Notes under the pieces: model-generated | Databases searched by the model: none | Seen by the model: the letters and a program-made list of their open reading frames with translations, nothing else | What the model was told of the DNA's origin: nothing | Source: Verrucomicrobiales bacterium | GTDB taxonomy: Bacteria; Verrucomicrobiota; Verrucomicrobiae; Limisphaerales; UBA1100 | DNA: 64,000 nucleotides | Assembly: GCA_002721895.1 (NCBI GenBank) | Contig: PBLV01000057.1 | Coordinates: forward strand, 1-64,000 | Direction of reading: 5' to 3' | In this document: positions 27,245 through 36,419 of the stretch, piece after piece | Position numbering within the stretch: the first letter of the stretch is position 1 | How the letters are laid out: each line of letters starts with the position of its first letter | Translations under genes and position numbers: made by a program

Positions 27245-28323
27245 ACATCCCCCTTTCCAGCCGGCCGCCCCAGCCGGCAGTTGGCCCGCCCACTACCTGG
27301 TACTACCTCATGCCCCGTATCCACGGACTCATAAATCGCCGAGATCAATTCCAAGCTGCGGCGCCCTTCCAATCCATCCACCATTTGCTGCCCGTCATGG
27401 TTGATACAATCCACCACATGCTCATAATAGCACTTGTGGGCAAACCCAAATGGATGCTCCGGGTTGCGGCCATGCGTCTCAAAAATGTCCGCATCTTCAG
27501 GAGCTCCATTCTCGAAATCCCATGTCACCAGCTCATTCGCCGCAAACCCGCCGATAACAACCGCTCCCTTTTCCCCCAACAGAGACAACGATCCCTCCAA
27601 ATCTCGCGGCCGTGTCGCTGTCGTAGCCTCAATCACACCCAGTGCCCCGCTTTTGAATCGCAACGTCACCACCGCCATGTCCTCAGCCTCGATATTCGCC
27701 AATGCCCGCGAAGCTTTCGCAAAGACACTCTCCACCTCCCCCATCATCCAAACCAACAAGTCGATATGATGGCTCGCCTGATTGGCCAGCACCCCACCAT
27801 CATGCTCCCAGGTGCCGCGCCACTGCGCTGAATCATAATACGCCTGCCGCCGGCACCACCGCACCCGCACTGTGCCCAGCGTCAACCGCCCAAAACGGCC
27901 TGCCTCAAGCGCCCCGCGCAACGCCTTCACCGACCGATTCATTCGGTTCTGTTTCACCACGAACAACTTCACCCCATGCCGATCGCATGCCTCAATCATC
28001 CTATCCGCATCTTCCAGACGCAGAGCCATGGGTTTCTCCACCACGATCGGCACCCCATGCCGGGCCAGTTCCACCACGTTTCCCGCATGTACCCCACTCG
28101 GTGTCAGAACAGTCACGGCGTTCACTCGCCCAGAACCCATCATTTCTTCAATCGAACCAAATCCCACAACCCCGAAACGCCTTCCAAAATCCCCTGCCAG
28201 CTCCCCATTCACATCACACACCGCCCCCAACGACGCTCCGGCCACTTCACCCTGTCCCAACAAATTCGCGTGTCTCTCCGCAATCTTTCCGCACCCGACC
28301 AAGCCAAATCTAATATCGCTCAT
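27241..28323 (-). CDS. Gfo/Idh/MocA oxidoreductase, WbpB-like
   Basis: 360 residues. NAD binding is FGLVGCGKIAERH near the N-terminus, and the EKP loop is VVEKPMALRLEDADRM. The phrases KQNRMNRSVKALR, YYDSAQWRGTWEHDGG and NQASHHIDLL fit the WbpB type, which oxidises C-3 of UDP-GlcNAc-uronic acid before transamination. The start is ATG at 28323, 1 nt after the preceding stop; an N-terminal extension of 13 codons was rejected. It is coupled to the WbpE-like gene by ATGA. The UDP-GlcNAc 6-dehydrogenase (WbpA) and acetyltransferase (WbpD) of that pathway are not in the window. Confidence 0.88.
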   Translation of the reverse strand: MSDIRFGLVGCGKIAERHANLLGQGEVAGASLGAVCDVNGELAGDFGRRFGVVGFGSIEEMMGSGRVNAVTVLTPSGVHAGNVVELARHGVPIVVEKPMALRLEDADRMIEACDRHGVKLFVVKQNRMNRSVKALRGALEAGRFGRLTLGTVRVRWCRRQAYYDSAQWRGTWEHDGGVLANQASHHIDLLVWMMGEVESVFAKASRALANIEAEDMAVVTLRFKSGALGVIEATTATRPRDLEGSLSLLGEKGAVVIGGFAANELVTWDFENGAPEDADIFETHGRNPEHPFGFAHKCYYEHVVDCINHDGQQMVDGLEGRRSLELISAIYESVDTGHEVVPGSGRANCRLGRPAGKGDV

Positions 28324-28324
28324 T

Positions 28325-29461
28325 TCACATCCGATCGCGCCCCGTGGCAATCCGGCGCCCAAACCGGTACAACCAATGCGTCCGACAACTCAACACCCGA
28401 CTTACCCGGTAACGCGAATGAGACACCGGGTCGGCCCTCATGATTCCGCCCCACTCACTCTCCCCAAACCCCAGCTTCTTGCACACAAACTGTATCAATT
28501 CACGCTTTTCACCATCTTCGAACAATGGTTTTTCCAATTCCGCCAACGCCTCTTCACGTGTCGTTTGCCCAGCACAAATCAGCGAAGATAAATGAGATCG
28601 CCGCTTGTCCACTCCGAATTTTTCCGGCAAATAATACTCTTGGAAAAAACGCGTAAAAATCGATTCCCCGTGCTTTCTCCCATACCGCCTCCAGCCAAGC
28701 TCTTTCTCCAGCAGGCTCATGGCCTCCCGCTTGTTAAAATCAAAGAAATTCAGGATTGGCAAAAAACGAATCCCTCGGGCCAGAATCGCCCAAGCAAAAC
28801 CCGCCGGCGACAAATGCGGATAAGACCGCAGCACCCCTTCGCCATGACGATTGTTGATATCTTTAATATTGATCCAATCCTTGTTGTCATGCGCCCACCC
28901 ACCCGATTGAACAATCCCCTCCCCATTCAGGTTGCTGCCCGAGAGAATGAATCTCACGCCAAAACGCCGTGCCTCGCGAAACAATGTGGCATTAATCGCG
29001 TGATCCGTCGTCATCTCCACATTACCCACTGACGCACGGAAAAATGCCTTTTGGAGTCCACGAAACTCCCCCCAATCCAAAACCTCCGTGTGAAGGTCGA
29101 TCCCCAGCCCCTTGACGATTCGTTCAATATTCGAAACCGCCAACTCCGAGTTCCAACCGTTATCCATGTGCACCGCCAATGGCCTTAACCCCAGCTCCCG
29201 AACCACCAGCCAAGCCACATAGGAACTGTCCACACCCCCGCTCAAGCCAATGATACAATCATACCTCTTTCCGCGCCCGGCACTTCTAAGCTGCTCCGCC
29301 AATCCCTTCGCTCGCCGCCGCCCCTCAGCTCCCAAATGCAACTCTTTCCTCGCCCGCTCCTGAAATTCATGCCAGTGGTGACTCACGCCCTCCTCATCAA
29401 ACTGAATCTCCGGATCCGAAGTATCCATCACTGTTCGATTGCAAATTCTATACTCGCGCAT
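28325..29461 (-). CDS. wbpG: N-acetyl sugar amidotransferase (WbpG/PseA family), copy 1 with eroded zinc ribbon
   Basis: 378 residues. This PP-loop ATP-pyrophosphatase is expected to adenylate an N-acyl group of a sugar nucleotide and use ammonia from HisH/HisF to form an acetamidino group. The PP-loop IIGLSGGVDSSYVA and the following MDNGWNSELAVSNIERI are intact. The N-terminal zinc ribbon, which in the paralogue reads CGRC...CNHC, is here CNRT...SHHW, so three of four cysteines are gone. The start is uncertain: ATG 29461 is used (AGGGG directly before it), but ATG 29479 is in frame and would overlap the glycosyltransferase stop. Confidence 0.87.
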   Translation of the reverse strand: MREYRICNRTVMDTSDPEIQFDEEGVSHHWHEFQERARKELHLGAEGRRRAKGLAEQLRSAGRGKRYDCIIGLSGGVDSSYVAWLVVRELGLRPLAVHMDNGWNSELAVSNIERIVKGLGIDLHTEVLDWGEFRGLQKAFFRASVGNVEMTTDHAINATLFREARRFGVRFILSGSNLNGEGIVQSGGWAHDNKDWINIKDINNRHGEGVLRSYPHLSPAGFAWAILARGIRFLPILNFFDFNKREAMSLLEKELGWRRYGRKHGESIFTRFFQEYYLPEKFGVDKRRSHLSSLICAGQTTREEALAELEKPLFEDGEKRELIQFVCKKLGFGESEWGGIMRADPVSHSRYRVSRVLSCRTHWLYRFGRRIATGRDRM

Positions 29462-29468
29462 CCCCTGT

Positions 29469-30653
29469 CTAACCCCCATTTGAAACAAACCCCAACCCCG
29501 AATAAATTCCCAGCATCACCTCCCGCTCGCGCTCCCAATTACATTCCTCAGCCACCCTTTGGCACCCCTCCTTGGCTCTCGCCAACTCCTCTCCATCAAT
29601 CTCCAGAATCTTTTCCCGCAAGCTTTCCGCTGAATCCTTCACTGTCCATCCACACCCATACCCCGTCACCACCCGATCCACCTCCGGCAAGTCACTGAAA
29701 ACCACCGGCACACCCGCATGCGTGTACTCAAACAGCTTATTCGGCAGACAAAACAAATGGTTTAGACATGTGTCGCCGATCAAATGCAGCCCCAAATCCG
29801 CCCCCTGCGTCAACGATGGCATTTCATCCGGAGAAACGGGCTCATGATAATGAATGTTCGAACATTGTGCCGCCTTCTCCCTAATCCGACCCACCAGTTC
29901 ACCAAACCCGAGTAACACCAAATGAAACCGTTCAGGCAATCCTGAAAACGCGTCTAACATTGTTTCCACTCCACGTCCAGCCTCCAGCCTCCCCTGATGC
30001 AGGCAAACCAATGCCTCATCACCAATCTCAAAACGGCTCCGAAAATCTTTCCCGCCGCCCCCCTCCTTCCTGTTGCCTCGCGCCGGAACATTGCGCACCA
30101 CGTAAACCCGCCTCAGTCCAAAACGGTCCCGATACCAGTGCGCAATCGAGTCACTCACAAACACATGCGCATCCGCCTCATGAATGCAAACCCACTCCAC
30201 CAACTTCGCCAACCATTTCCGTCCACCCCTCATGGATTCCGTTTCGGTTTCCAACTCATGCGCATCATAAATCAGTCTCGCCCCAGTCAAGAACCTAAGT
30301 GCCACACATACCGGAAACGCCGACAAACTATGACAATTGATGCAGGACAGTTTCTCCCCACGAAAGCGCCCAAAAATCAACCCACTCCACTCCAGAAAAC
30401 GCAACAACCGATAAAGCAAATCCTGCCGATCCGAATTCAGTCGCCCGCGAAGCCGGCATATCTCCACGCCTGATCCTCCCAATTCCCGCTCCTCCAAGCC
30501 CGGCCGCCATACTCCCACAAATACCACTTCTGAAAACAATCCCGACCCAACCAACGCCCTCCCAGCCCGACCCATACGCGACTCAAACTCAAACGTCGAG
30601 GGATACACATGCACGTTCACTCCCAACCCCGCCTTTGCTCCGATCCCGCTCAT
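29469..30653 (-). CDS. Glycosyltransferase, GT4-like
   Basis: 394 residues with a GT-B fold. The N-terminal domain contains LIYDAHELETE, the acceptor-side motif common in GT4 enzymes. The C-terminal domain has ALVCLHQGRLEAGRGVETML, FHLVLLGFGEL and the donor-binding stretch LFCLPNKLFEYTHAGVPVVF, including the EYTHAG form of the EX7E region. The start overlaps the polysaccharide deacetylase stop by 4 nt (ATGA). Several Cys residues (CINCHSLS, CIHEAD) are unusual but have no assigned role. Donor unknown. Confidence 0.88.
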   Translation of the reverse strand: MSGIGAKAGLGVNVHVYPSTFEFESRMGRAGRALVGSGLFSEVVFVGVWRPGLEERELGGSGVEICRLRGRLNSDRQDLLYRLLRFLEWSGLIFGRFRGEKLSCINCHSLSAFPVCVALRFLTGARLIYDAHELETETESMRGGRKWLAKLVEWVCIHEADAHVFVSDSIAHWYRDRFGLRRVYVVRNVPARGNRKEGGGGKDFRSRFEIGDEALVCLHQGRLEAGRGVETMLDAFSGLPERFHLVLLGFGELVGRIREKAAQCSNIHYHEPVSPDEMPSLTQGADLGLHLIGDTCLNHLFCLPNKLFEYTHAGVPVVFSDLPEVDRVVTGYGCGWTVKDSAESLREKILEIDGEELARAKEGCQRVAEECNWEREREVMLGIYSGLGFVSNGG

Positions 30654-31687
30654 TCCGGACGCCCAAGTCTGTCCATATATTTAAAATACAACTTGCGCAT
30701 CGCCAGCCATCCCACATGCCGGTTTGCCAAAATATCAGGCACCTCATCCGAACCATTGAAATCCATCGGTGCCTCCTCATACCGCTGAACAAACTCAGTA
30801 CAACTCAGCCAAACCACGTCATCACGCCCAACCATCTCCTCCAGCATGAGATTCAACTTTTCGCGGTTTTCACGCGACGGCTGAAAATCACGATAATAAT
30901 AATCAAATTTTAAAAGTGAATAACTGTGCATGAACAAATTGAGTACACGTACGTCCATTTCATGCGCTTTTCGGATAAACCTGTGAAATTCATCCAGCGT
31001 CAGGTCTTCCAAGTCTGTCTTCATCATTTTGCGGTAACACCCGAATGTGCGCCCGCCCAACCGCACACCCACCGTGTAATTGCACACCGTCACTGGCAAT
31101 TCCACCACCCCGCCTCGCTCCACGACCTGATTGCGAGTCCATGTCAATTTTGAGTTCCCATGGGCAGCATTCATGCTTGAGTCCACGCGAAATCCAACCT
31201 CCTGAAGCGCGCACACCGTATCCTCGTTGATCGAATATCCTCCACTACGATGTGCCACGGGCCGGACCCCCGTCCATTTCTCAAGCAGATTTGTGCCCTC
31301 ACTCAACACCTCAACCTGTTGCTGCCGTGTCAACTTTGCCATGAAATCCTGCTCTTGGGATCGATACGAGCGCTCCCGTTTCATTTTGCGCACAGCCGCA
31401 AAATCACAGGGGTCATCCCGCCAGGAAGGATGCGTGTGCAACTGCACATCCTGCCCCAACTCAAGCAATTCATTACACACCCGTTTCATGGGCTCCTCGC
31501 CATGAAACGTGTACTCATAGACATCCACAAAAAATGTTGCTGACACACCGTGTTTCCGGAAAAGGCGCGCCAACAACATCACCCCCCACTCTTCATCCAG
31601 CCCCACATCACCACGCAACATCTGGCGAAATGGCTCCCGCCCATGCGTCCCCTCCACATCAATCGTGGGAAAAATATATAGCATCAT
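30650..31687 (-). CDS. Polysaccharide deacetylase-like protein
   Basis: 345 residues with an NodB-type (CE4) fold. The first motif is TIDVEGTHG (Asp near residue 9) and the second, metal-binding, region is VQLHTHPSW with two histidines. HRSGGYSINEDTVCALQEVG matches motif 3, and LNLFMHSYSLL probably carries the catalytic His of motif 5. Enzymes of this subgroup remove N-acetyl groups from surface glycans or lipid-linked sugars. There is no signal peptide, so it should act in the cytoplasm, unlike many CE4 enzymes. The ATG at 31687 overlaps the methyltransferase stop (ATGA). Confidence 0.82.
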   Translation of the reverse strand: MMLYIFPTIDVEGTHGREPFRQMLRGDVGLDEEWGVMLLARLFRKHGVSATFFVDVYEYTFHGEEPMKRVCNELLELGQDVQLHTHPSWRDDPCDFAAVRKMKRERSYRSQEQDFMAKLTRQQQVEVLSEGTNLLEKWTGVRPVAHRSGGYSINEDTVCALQEVGFRVDSSMNAAHGNSKLTWTRNQVVERGGVVELPVTVCNYTVGVRLGGRTFGCYRKMMKTDLEDLTLDEFHRFIRKAHEMDVRVLNLFMHSYSLLKFDYYYRDFQPSRENREKLNLMLEEMVGRDDVVWLSCTEFVQRYEEAPMDFNGSDEVPDILANRHVGWLAMRKLYFKYMDRLGRPE

Positions 31688-32553
31688 GCCGGAGCAGCGG
31701 CAGGTTTTCGGCCGAGAATTACAATATTCGTCTCGCACCCCGTCAACGGAAATAATCCCCCGTTCAACCACGAGCACATCTGTGGCAATTTTTCAGAACG
31801 CAATATCAAACCACTGAGCCAGCCAGCCAGCCCCAACAATTTTGACATCCCTGGAACAGACATCCATCGGGCGGCACGCCGAAATTTTTCCTTGCTACCC
31901 TTTAACCCAGGTTCCGACCCTTCCTCCCAATACATTTTAAACAAACACACTTTCATAAGAGGGCTCGTGATCTTATGATAAAGCCAGTGATGCTCAACCC
32001 TCTCAATCTCCACCTCCATACCCTCTTCTACAAAGCCCCTCGCCTCAGCCCGTGTAAAATATCCCTGCCCCAATACCGACGCAAAAAGCATGACTCCCCC
32101 AGGCTTTAATAGGCCCTCAATCTCATCCTGCCATCGCTTGCGAATATCCGGCGCCAAATAATAAAACACCTCTGATGCCACCACCAAATCCCATGAACCG
32201 GCGGGCTGCTGGGCCTTCAGCAAATCGCTCGCTTCGAACCTCAAATCAGGATATCGCACTCTCGCTCTGTCGACTGCCTCCTTTACAAAGTCAATCCCCA
32301 AACAATCTTGCGCTTCAACTTTCTCGGCAATTCGCGCCGTTAATTCCCCCGTTCCACATCCCAAATCCAAAACGCGTGAGCCCTTCTTGATTCCTCCATG
32401 CCCGAGAACCTCACAAATCCCCTTGTGCCGAAATTTTTGGTAACCGCTCGACTGGTGCCCAAAATATGCTGCCGGATTCTCCACTCCCTGTTTTGCATAT
32501 AAGTGGGCAAACCAATCCCGCGAGCCCCATTCACATTCAAAATCTTCACTCAC
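31684..32553 (-). CDS. Class I SAM-dependent methyltransferase
   Basis: 289 residues. Motif I is VLDLGCGTGELTA (about residues 61-73), motif II ends DCLGIDFVKEAV, then SDLLKAQQPAGSWDLVVASE and LLKPGGVMLFASVLGQG. The C-terminal third is hydrophobic and basic, with a possible membrane-associated helix (LLGLAGWLSGLIL), so the acceptor may be lipid-linked. The start is GTG at 32553, which overlaps the sulfotransferase stop as GTGA; a TTG nine bases upstream is an alternative. Target unknown. Confidence 0.83.
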   Translation of the reverse strand: MSEDFECEWGSRDWFAHLYAKQGVENPAAYFGHQSSGYQKFRHKGICEVLGHGGIKKGSRVLDLGCGTGELTARIAEKVEAQDCLGIDFVKEAVDRARVRYPDLRFEASDLLKAQQPAGSWDLVVASEVFYYLAPDIRKRWQDEIEGLLKPGGVMLFASVLGQGYFTRAEARGFVEEGMEVEIERVEHHWLYHKITSPLMKVCLFKMYWEEGSEPGLKGSKEKFRRAARWMSVPGMSKLLGLAGWLSGLILRSEKLPQMCSWLNGGLFPLTGCETNIVILGRKPAAAPA

Positions 32554-33416
32554 TCCAGCCAATGCGGCAACTCCCTGCCTGAAATCTCCGAAAACCTCTG
32601 CACGTCTTCACGGAAGTAAGGGGCAACAAATTTTTTATCCCCCTTTGAAAGCACGACCTTCTTCTGGTGGTTCATCGCCAATAACGCCCCCCATGCCCCG
32701 ACACTCCGTGCTTTAATAGAATCCCACATATCCTCCATGCCACAGGCTGCCATCGCCGAATCTACCCTGCGTTTTGTGCCCAATAAAACCCTGTTCACCC
32801 CCTCCGATTTAACCTTGCCGCCCGATTTTTCCCTCTTCGCCATGGCCGCCATGCCTTCAATTAAATCAATCCCCATGAAATCGAACAGTGGCCTCAAAAA
32901 AATATCCGCACCCTTTAGTAAATCTTCATAAAATAAAACGCACATGTTTTTAGCATCGAAGTATTTTAAATATGCACCAAGAATCTGCCCATATAGACCT
33001 CGGGCAAGAAGAACAGGGTAATCTTCACAGGCCTTGTTAAATGAAATCCCCTTGTTCAATTCACCCATCCGGATTGATCTAAGATAATCCGAATAGGCCC
33101 TTTCCGCCGGGTGTCGCACCACTATGAATAGTTTTGCCTTGGGAAGGCATGAAAAAATACGCGCCGGCACCGTCGCCAAATGCTCTGGATACGAGTAAGA
33201 AATGGAAAAGTCGACCACCACACGCTTTCCCGACAACCCCTCGAACTGTTTTCTATACCAACTCTCTCCCAGGTCCCAGTTGTCGGAAAAAAAATGAAGA
33301 CCGCCCTCTTTTCTTTTGCCCACATCCGGATGCTCGTTCAACACACGATGCGTCCACGAGCTGGCACATCGCCGGCACCCAATACCAACATAATTTGGAA
33401 TTGCAAACCCACTCAT
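32550..33416 (-). CDS. Sulfotransferase (PAPS-dependent)
   Basis: 288 residues. The 5'-phosphosulfate loop is YVGIGCRRCASSWTHRVLNE near the N-terminus, and the 3'-phosphate-binding region is FIVVRHPAERAYSDYLRSI. LFYEDLLKG is the usual later motif. It most resembles bacterial sulfotransferases that decorate glycans or lipids. The ATG at 33416 overlaps the upstream amidotransferase stop (ATGA); a longer frame lacks family sequence. It predicts a sulfated surface sugar, given a PAPS supply encoded elsewhere. Confidence 0.87.
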   Translation of the reverse strand: MSGFAIPNYVGIGCRRCASSWTHRVLNEHPDVGKRKEGGLHFFSDNWDLGESWYRKQFEGLSGKRVVVDFSISYSYPEHLATVPARIFSCLPKAKLFIVVRHPAERAYSDYLRSIRMGELNKGISFNKACEDYPVLLARGLYGQILGAYLKYFDAKNMCVLFYEDLLKGADIFLRPLFDFMGIDLIEGMAAMAKREKSGGKVKSEGVNRVLLGTKRRVDSAMAACGMEDMWDSIKARSVGAWGALLAMNHQKKVVLSKGDKKFVAPYFREDVQRFSEISGRELPHWLE

Positions 33417-34594
33417 TCTTTGGCCGGCGCCAGGTTGCCGGCGAAATGCCTTGGCAAAATTCCCATGAATTTCATCGCCCGCACCAGCCTTGGCGTCAGT
33501 CGGTTTCCCCTCAAATTCAGCAGCCATGCATGATTGCAATAGTCTCGGTGCGAACGCATCGGAGCGTCCATTATTTCACCAAAACTCTTCTTGTCCAATC
33601 CGAGCTTTTTAAGCACATAAGCCCGGTCTTTACGCATCAAATCCGGCGAACAAGCCGGTTCCCGCAAGGCCTCCAACGCGTCCCCCCGTGCCATCTGCCC
33701 TGAAACCACCAACACGGACAAGTAAGACTTTCTCTTGTCTATGCCAAATTTTTCGGGCAGCACTTGCGACTGGAAAAAGCGTGTATAAATTGACTCATAA
33801 TGTTTCCCCCCGTAGTCACGCCAATCTAGCTCATCGGCCAGCACTTGCATGGCATCACTCTTATCGAACTTTATATAATTCAGAATCCCCACCTGCTTCA
33901 CCCTCTGCACAGCAGCCGACCAACCCAATCGCGCCAGATTAAAATGCGGGAATGTCCGTAAGGGCACCCTGCCAAATTGCCGGTGCACGCCTCGTATATA
34001 CCTCCAATCCAAAGCACTGTATGTCCATGCCCAAGGCGAAATGCCCTCAGTAACATAATTCCTGCCATTTAAAATATAACGCACCCCGTGACGCGCGGCA
34101 GCCTCCTGAAGTACGGCCCGGATGGCATGATCTGTCGGGATTTCCCCGTCCGGTGTTGAGGCGCGCAGCATGCTCAATTGTAGATCGCGAAATTCCTCCC
34201 ACTGAAGAACATGAGTATCCAAATCAATGCCCAATCGCTCCAAGGCTCTCTGGATATTGGCTACCGCCAATTCGGAGTTCCAGCCGTTGTCCAAGTGAAC
34301 CGCCAACGGCCGAAGTCCCAATTTTTTAACCACATATGCCACATACGTACTGTCCACTCCGCCACTTACACCGATCACGCAATCATAAGCCCGGCCATGT
34401 CCTTCGGCTTTAACCTGTCCCACAAGCTGGTCCAGTTCGCGCTTTAACCTGTCGCGGCCTGAAAACCGTGCCCGCTCCTGCAGATATTCACGACAGTGAT
34501 TGCAAATCCCTTCAGAGTCAAATTCAATGTACGGATCCGAAGTGTCCATGACACAACGGCCGCAAATCTGGTGGCTCTCACTCCTCACGCTCAT
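33413..34594 (-). CDS. wbpG: N-acetyl sugar amidotransferase (WbpG/PseA family), copy 2
   Basis: 393 residues with both expected parts. An N-terminal zinc ribbon reads CGRCVMDTSDP then CNHC (four Cys), and the PP-loop reads VIGVSGGVDSTYVA followed by LDNGWNSELAVANI. It should activate a sugar N-acetyl group with ATP and accept ammonia tunnelled from HisH/HisF, giving an acetamidino group, as WbpG does for ManNAc3NAmA or PseA for pseudaminic acid. ATG 34594 was chosen: GGAAG lies 7 nt upstream and it overlaps the epimerase stop as ATGA (ATG 34600 is also in frame). HisH and HisF lie two and three genes upstream, making this the more likely working partner. Confidence 0.9.
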   Translation of the reverse strand: MSVRSESHQICGRCVMDTSDPYIEFDSEGICNHCREYLQERARFSGRDRLKRELDQLVGQVKAEGHGRAYDCVIGVSGGVDSTYVAYVVKKLGLRPLAVHLDNGWNSELAVANIQRALERLGIDLDTHVLQWEEFRDLQLSMLRASTPDGEIPTDHAIRAVLQEAAARHGVRYILNGRNYVTEGISPWAWTYSALDWRYIRGVHRQFGRVPLRTFPHFNLARLGWSAAVQRVKQVGILNYIKFDKSDAMQVLADELDWRDYGGKHYESIYTRFFQSQVLPEKFGIDKRKSYLSVLVVSGQMARGDALEALREPACSPDLMRKDRAYVLKKLGLDKKSFGEIMDAPMRSHRDYCNHAWLLNLRGNRLTPRLVRAMKFMGILPRHFAGNLAPAKE

Positions 34595-35661
34595 TTGCAT
34601 GCTTCCGCCATCAACCTGACCATTTCTGCCGCCGGCGCATCATTAACCACTTCCAATGGTGCTCTGACGGCATCACCGTCCAGACGTGAAAGCGCCATCA
34701 AGATTTTATCGCGCGATGCCCCCACCAGCTCATTCCAGCCTGCATCAACTGTTTCTCCCCACTCAGTCTCCTCGCGAAGCGTAATGCACGGCGTTCCCAA
34801 CCAGCATGCCTCCTTTTGTATCCCCCCGGAATCCGTTAAAACGGCCTCAGAATCTTGAATCAAGGCCAGCATTTCAAGATACCCGACGGGGGGGATCACA
34901 CGTACATTATCCCCAAATTCCTCTTCAAGACTCCCCAACCCGCGATGCCGCTCGATCCAATCAGACGTCCGTGGATGCATTGGAAGGATCACTCGTCGAC
35001 CACACGCATTCAAAGCCTCAACGATGGCGTTCAAGTTTTCCGCATTATCCGTATTTTGCGGCCGATGGATAGTCGCCAACAAATATGGCAAATCATCACT
35101 TTCGAATGATTTTGCAACTCCCCTAAAAATCTGGCTGGCTTCAAACATCACATCCCCAACCAAATGTACCCCCTGCGCGATCCCCTCCAGTTTCAAATTT
35201 TCCACCGCAATCGAGGTGGGGCAAAACAACAATTCAGAACACCGATCCGTCAGCACCCTATTATGCTCCTCTGGCATTTGCCTGTTATACGACCGCAGCC
35301 CCGCCTCCACATGTGCCACTCTCAACCCCATTTTCACAGCCACCAGTGCTGCCGCCAAGGTGGAATTTGTATCCCCATACACCAGCACCCAGTCCACCTC
35401 CCGTCCGCATAACTGCTCCTCCAATCCCATCATCATTTCACCTGTCTGCTTACCGTGACTGCCAGATCCAATCCTCAAATTAACCGCTGGTCGCGCCAAC
35501 CCAAGCTCCTCAAAAAAAACGGCGGACATCTCCTCATCATAATGCTGCCCCGTGTGAACTAAAAACTCATCCACGCCAAACGCCGACAAAGCCCGCGAAA
35601 CCACCGATGCCTTGATAAATTGTGGACGCGCTCCAATAACCGTGAAAACCCGCATCCCCAT
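34591..35661 (-). CDS. wecB: Non-hydrolysing UDP-GlcNAc 2-epimerase family (WecB/WbpI)
   Basis: 356 residues. The N-terminus VFTVIGARPQFIKASVVSRA is the family signature, with LVHTGQHYDEEMSAVFFEEL, the acidic HVEAGLRSYNRQMPEEHNR catalytic segment, and DSGGIQKEACWLGTPCITLR in the UDP-binding site. In this setting it more likely acts on UDP-GlcNAc(3NAc)A, like WbpI, than on plain UDP-GlcNAc. The start ATG shares one base with the HisF stop (TAATG). It sits between the HisH/HisF pair and WbpG, the same gene set as the P. aeruginosa B-band locus. Confidence 0.92.
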   Translation of the reverse strand: MGMRVFTVIGARPQFIKASVVSRALSAFGVDEFLVHTGQHYDEEMSAVFFEELGLARPAVNLRIGSGSHGKQTGEMMMGLEEQLCGREVDWVLVYGDTNSTLAAALVAVKMGLRVAHVEAGLRSYNRQMPEEHNRVLTDRCSELLFCPTSIAVENLKLEGIAQGVHLVGDVMFEASQIFRGVAKSFESDDLPYLLATIHRPQNTDNAENLNAIVEALNACGRRVILPMHPRTSDWIERHRGLGSLEEEFGDNVRVIPPVGYLEMLALIQDSEAVLTDSGGIQKEACWLGTPCITLREETEWGETVDAGWNELVGASRDKILMALSRLDGDAVRAPLEVVNDAPAAEMVRLMAEACK

Positions 35662-36419
35662 TAGGGTAACTCTTTGTCTAGCACTTCAGGCGGCGGAACA
35701 TTGATCAGCACCGCCCTGTGCGGTCCCTGAAATACGAACATCGCGCCCGCTGCCACTGCTGGAATGCCCACCTCGACCGCCTTCCGAAAGTCTTCCACAC
35801 TCCCCGCTCCTCCACACAAAATTACTGGCACTGACACCGAATCCGCCACACTTCGCGCCAACTCCAGGTCATATCCCCCCATGCTGCCATCGCGCTCAAT
35901 CGAGTTGAGCAAAATTTCACCCGCTCCCAAGTCTTCAGCGCGGCGCGCATATTCCGCCGGCCCCATTCCCGTGCTCACCCGCCCTCCCCGGATACAAACA
36001 TCACGCCCACCAAGAAATTTGTTCCGGACATCCATCGACACCACAATGCTCTGGCTGCCAAATTCCCTGGCTGCTTTTTCAACCAATCCGGGATCCTCAT
36101 GGGCCGCCGTATTAAACACACACTTCTCTACGCCTGTTTTAAACAAGCGCCTCACTTGATCCAGCGTGGAAATCCCACCGCCATAAGTCAACGGCATAAA
36201 ACACTCACTTGCAAACTCCCCCAAATAATCCACCCGCGGCCCCTCCTCGGCGGGGGTCGCCCCGATATCCAGTACGCAAATCTCGTCTACCTCCTTGTCA
36301 TTAAAAATTTTGAGTATATTTATTGGATCCCCAAGGTACACGCCTCCGTCGAATTTTTTTGTTTTGTAGAAACCTTGCCCCTTTAACAGCAAAACAGGAA
36401 TAACTCTTGTCCTTCTCAA
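35661..36419 (-). CDS. hisF: HisF-like cyclase-subunit homologue for sugar amidotransfer
   Basis: 252 residues, a full TIM barrel. It begins RVIPVLLLKGQGFYKTKKFD. Histidine-pathway HisF has a catalytic Asp after IPCL (Asp11), whereas here that position is Leu. The second catalytic Asp is kept (VSMDVRN). This change is characteristic of HisF paralogues in O-antigen loci, which are thought to serve only as ammonia channel to a WbpG-type enzyme. The start appears to be TTG at 36419, overlapping the HisH stop as TTGA with AGG about 4 nt before; no ATG or GTG fits. It is not a histidine-biosynthesis gene by context. Confidence 0.9.
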   Translation of the reverse strand: MRRTRVIPVLLLKGQGFYKTKKFDGGVYLGDPINILKIFNDKEVDEICVLDIGATPAEEGPRVDYLGEFASECFMPLTYGGGISTLDQVRRLFKTGVEKCVFNTAAHEDPGLVEKAAREFGSQSIVVSMDVRNKFLGGRDVCIRGGRVSTGMGPAEYARRAEDLGAGEILLNSIERDGSMGGYDLELARSVADSVSVPVILCGGAGSVEDFRKAVEVGIPAVAAGAMFVFQGPHRAVLINVPPPEVLDKELP

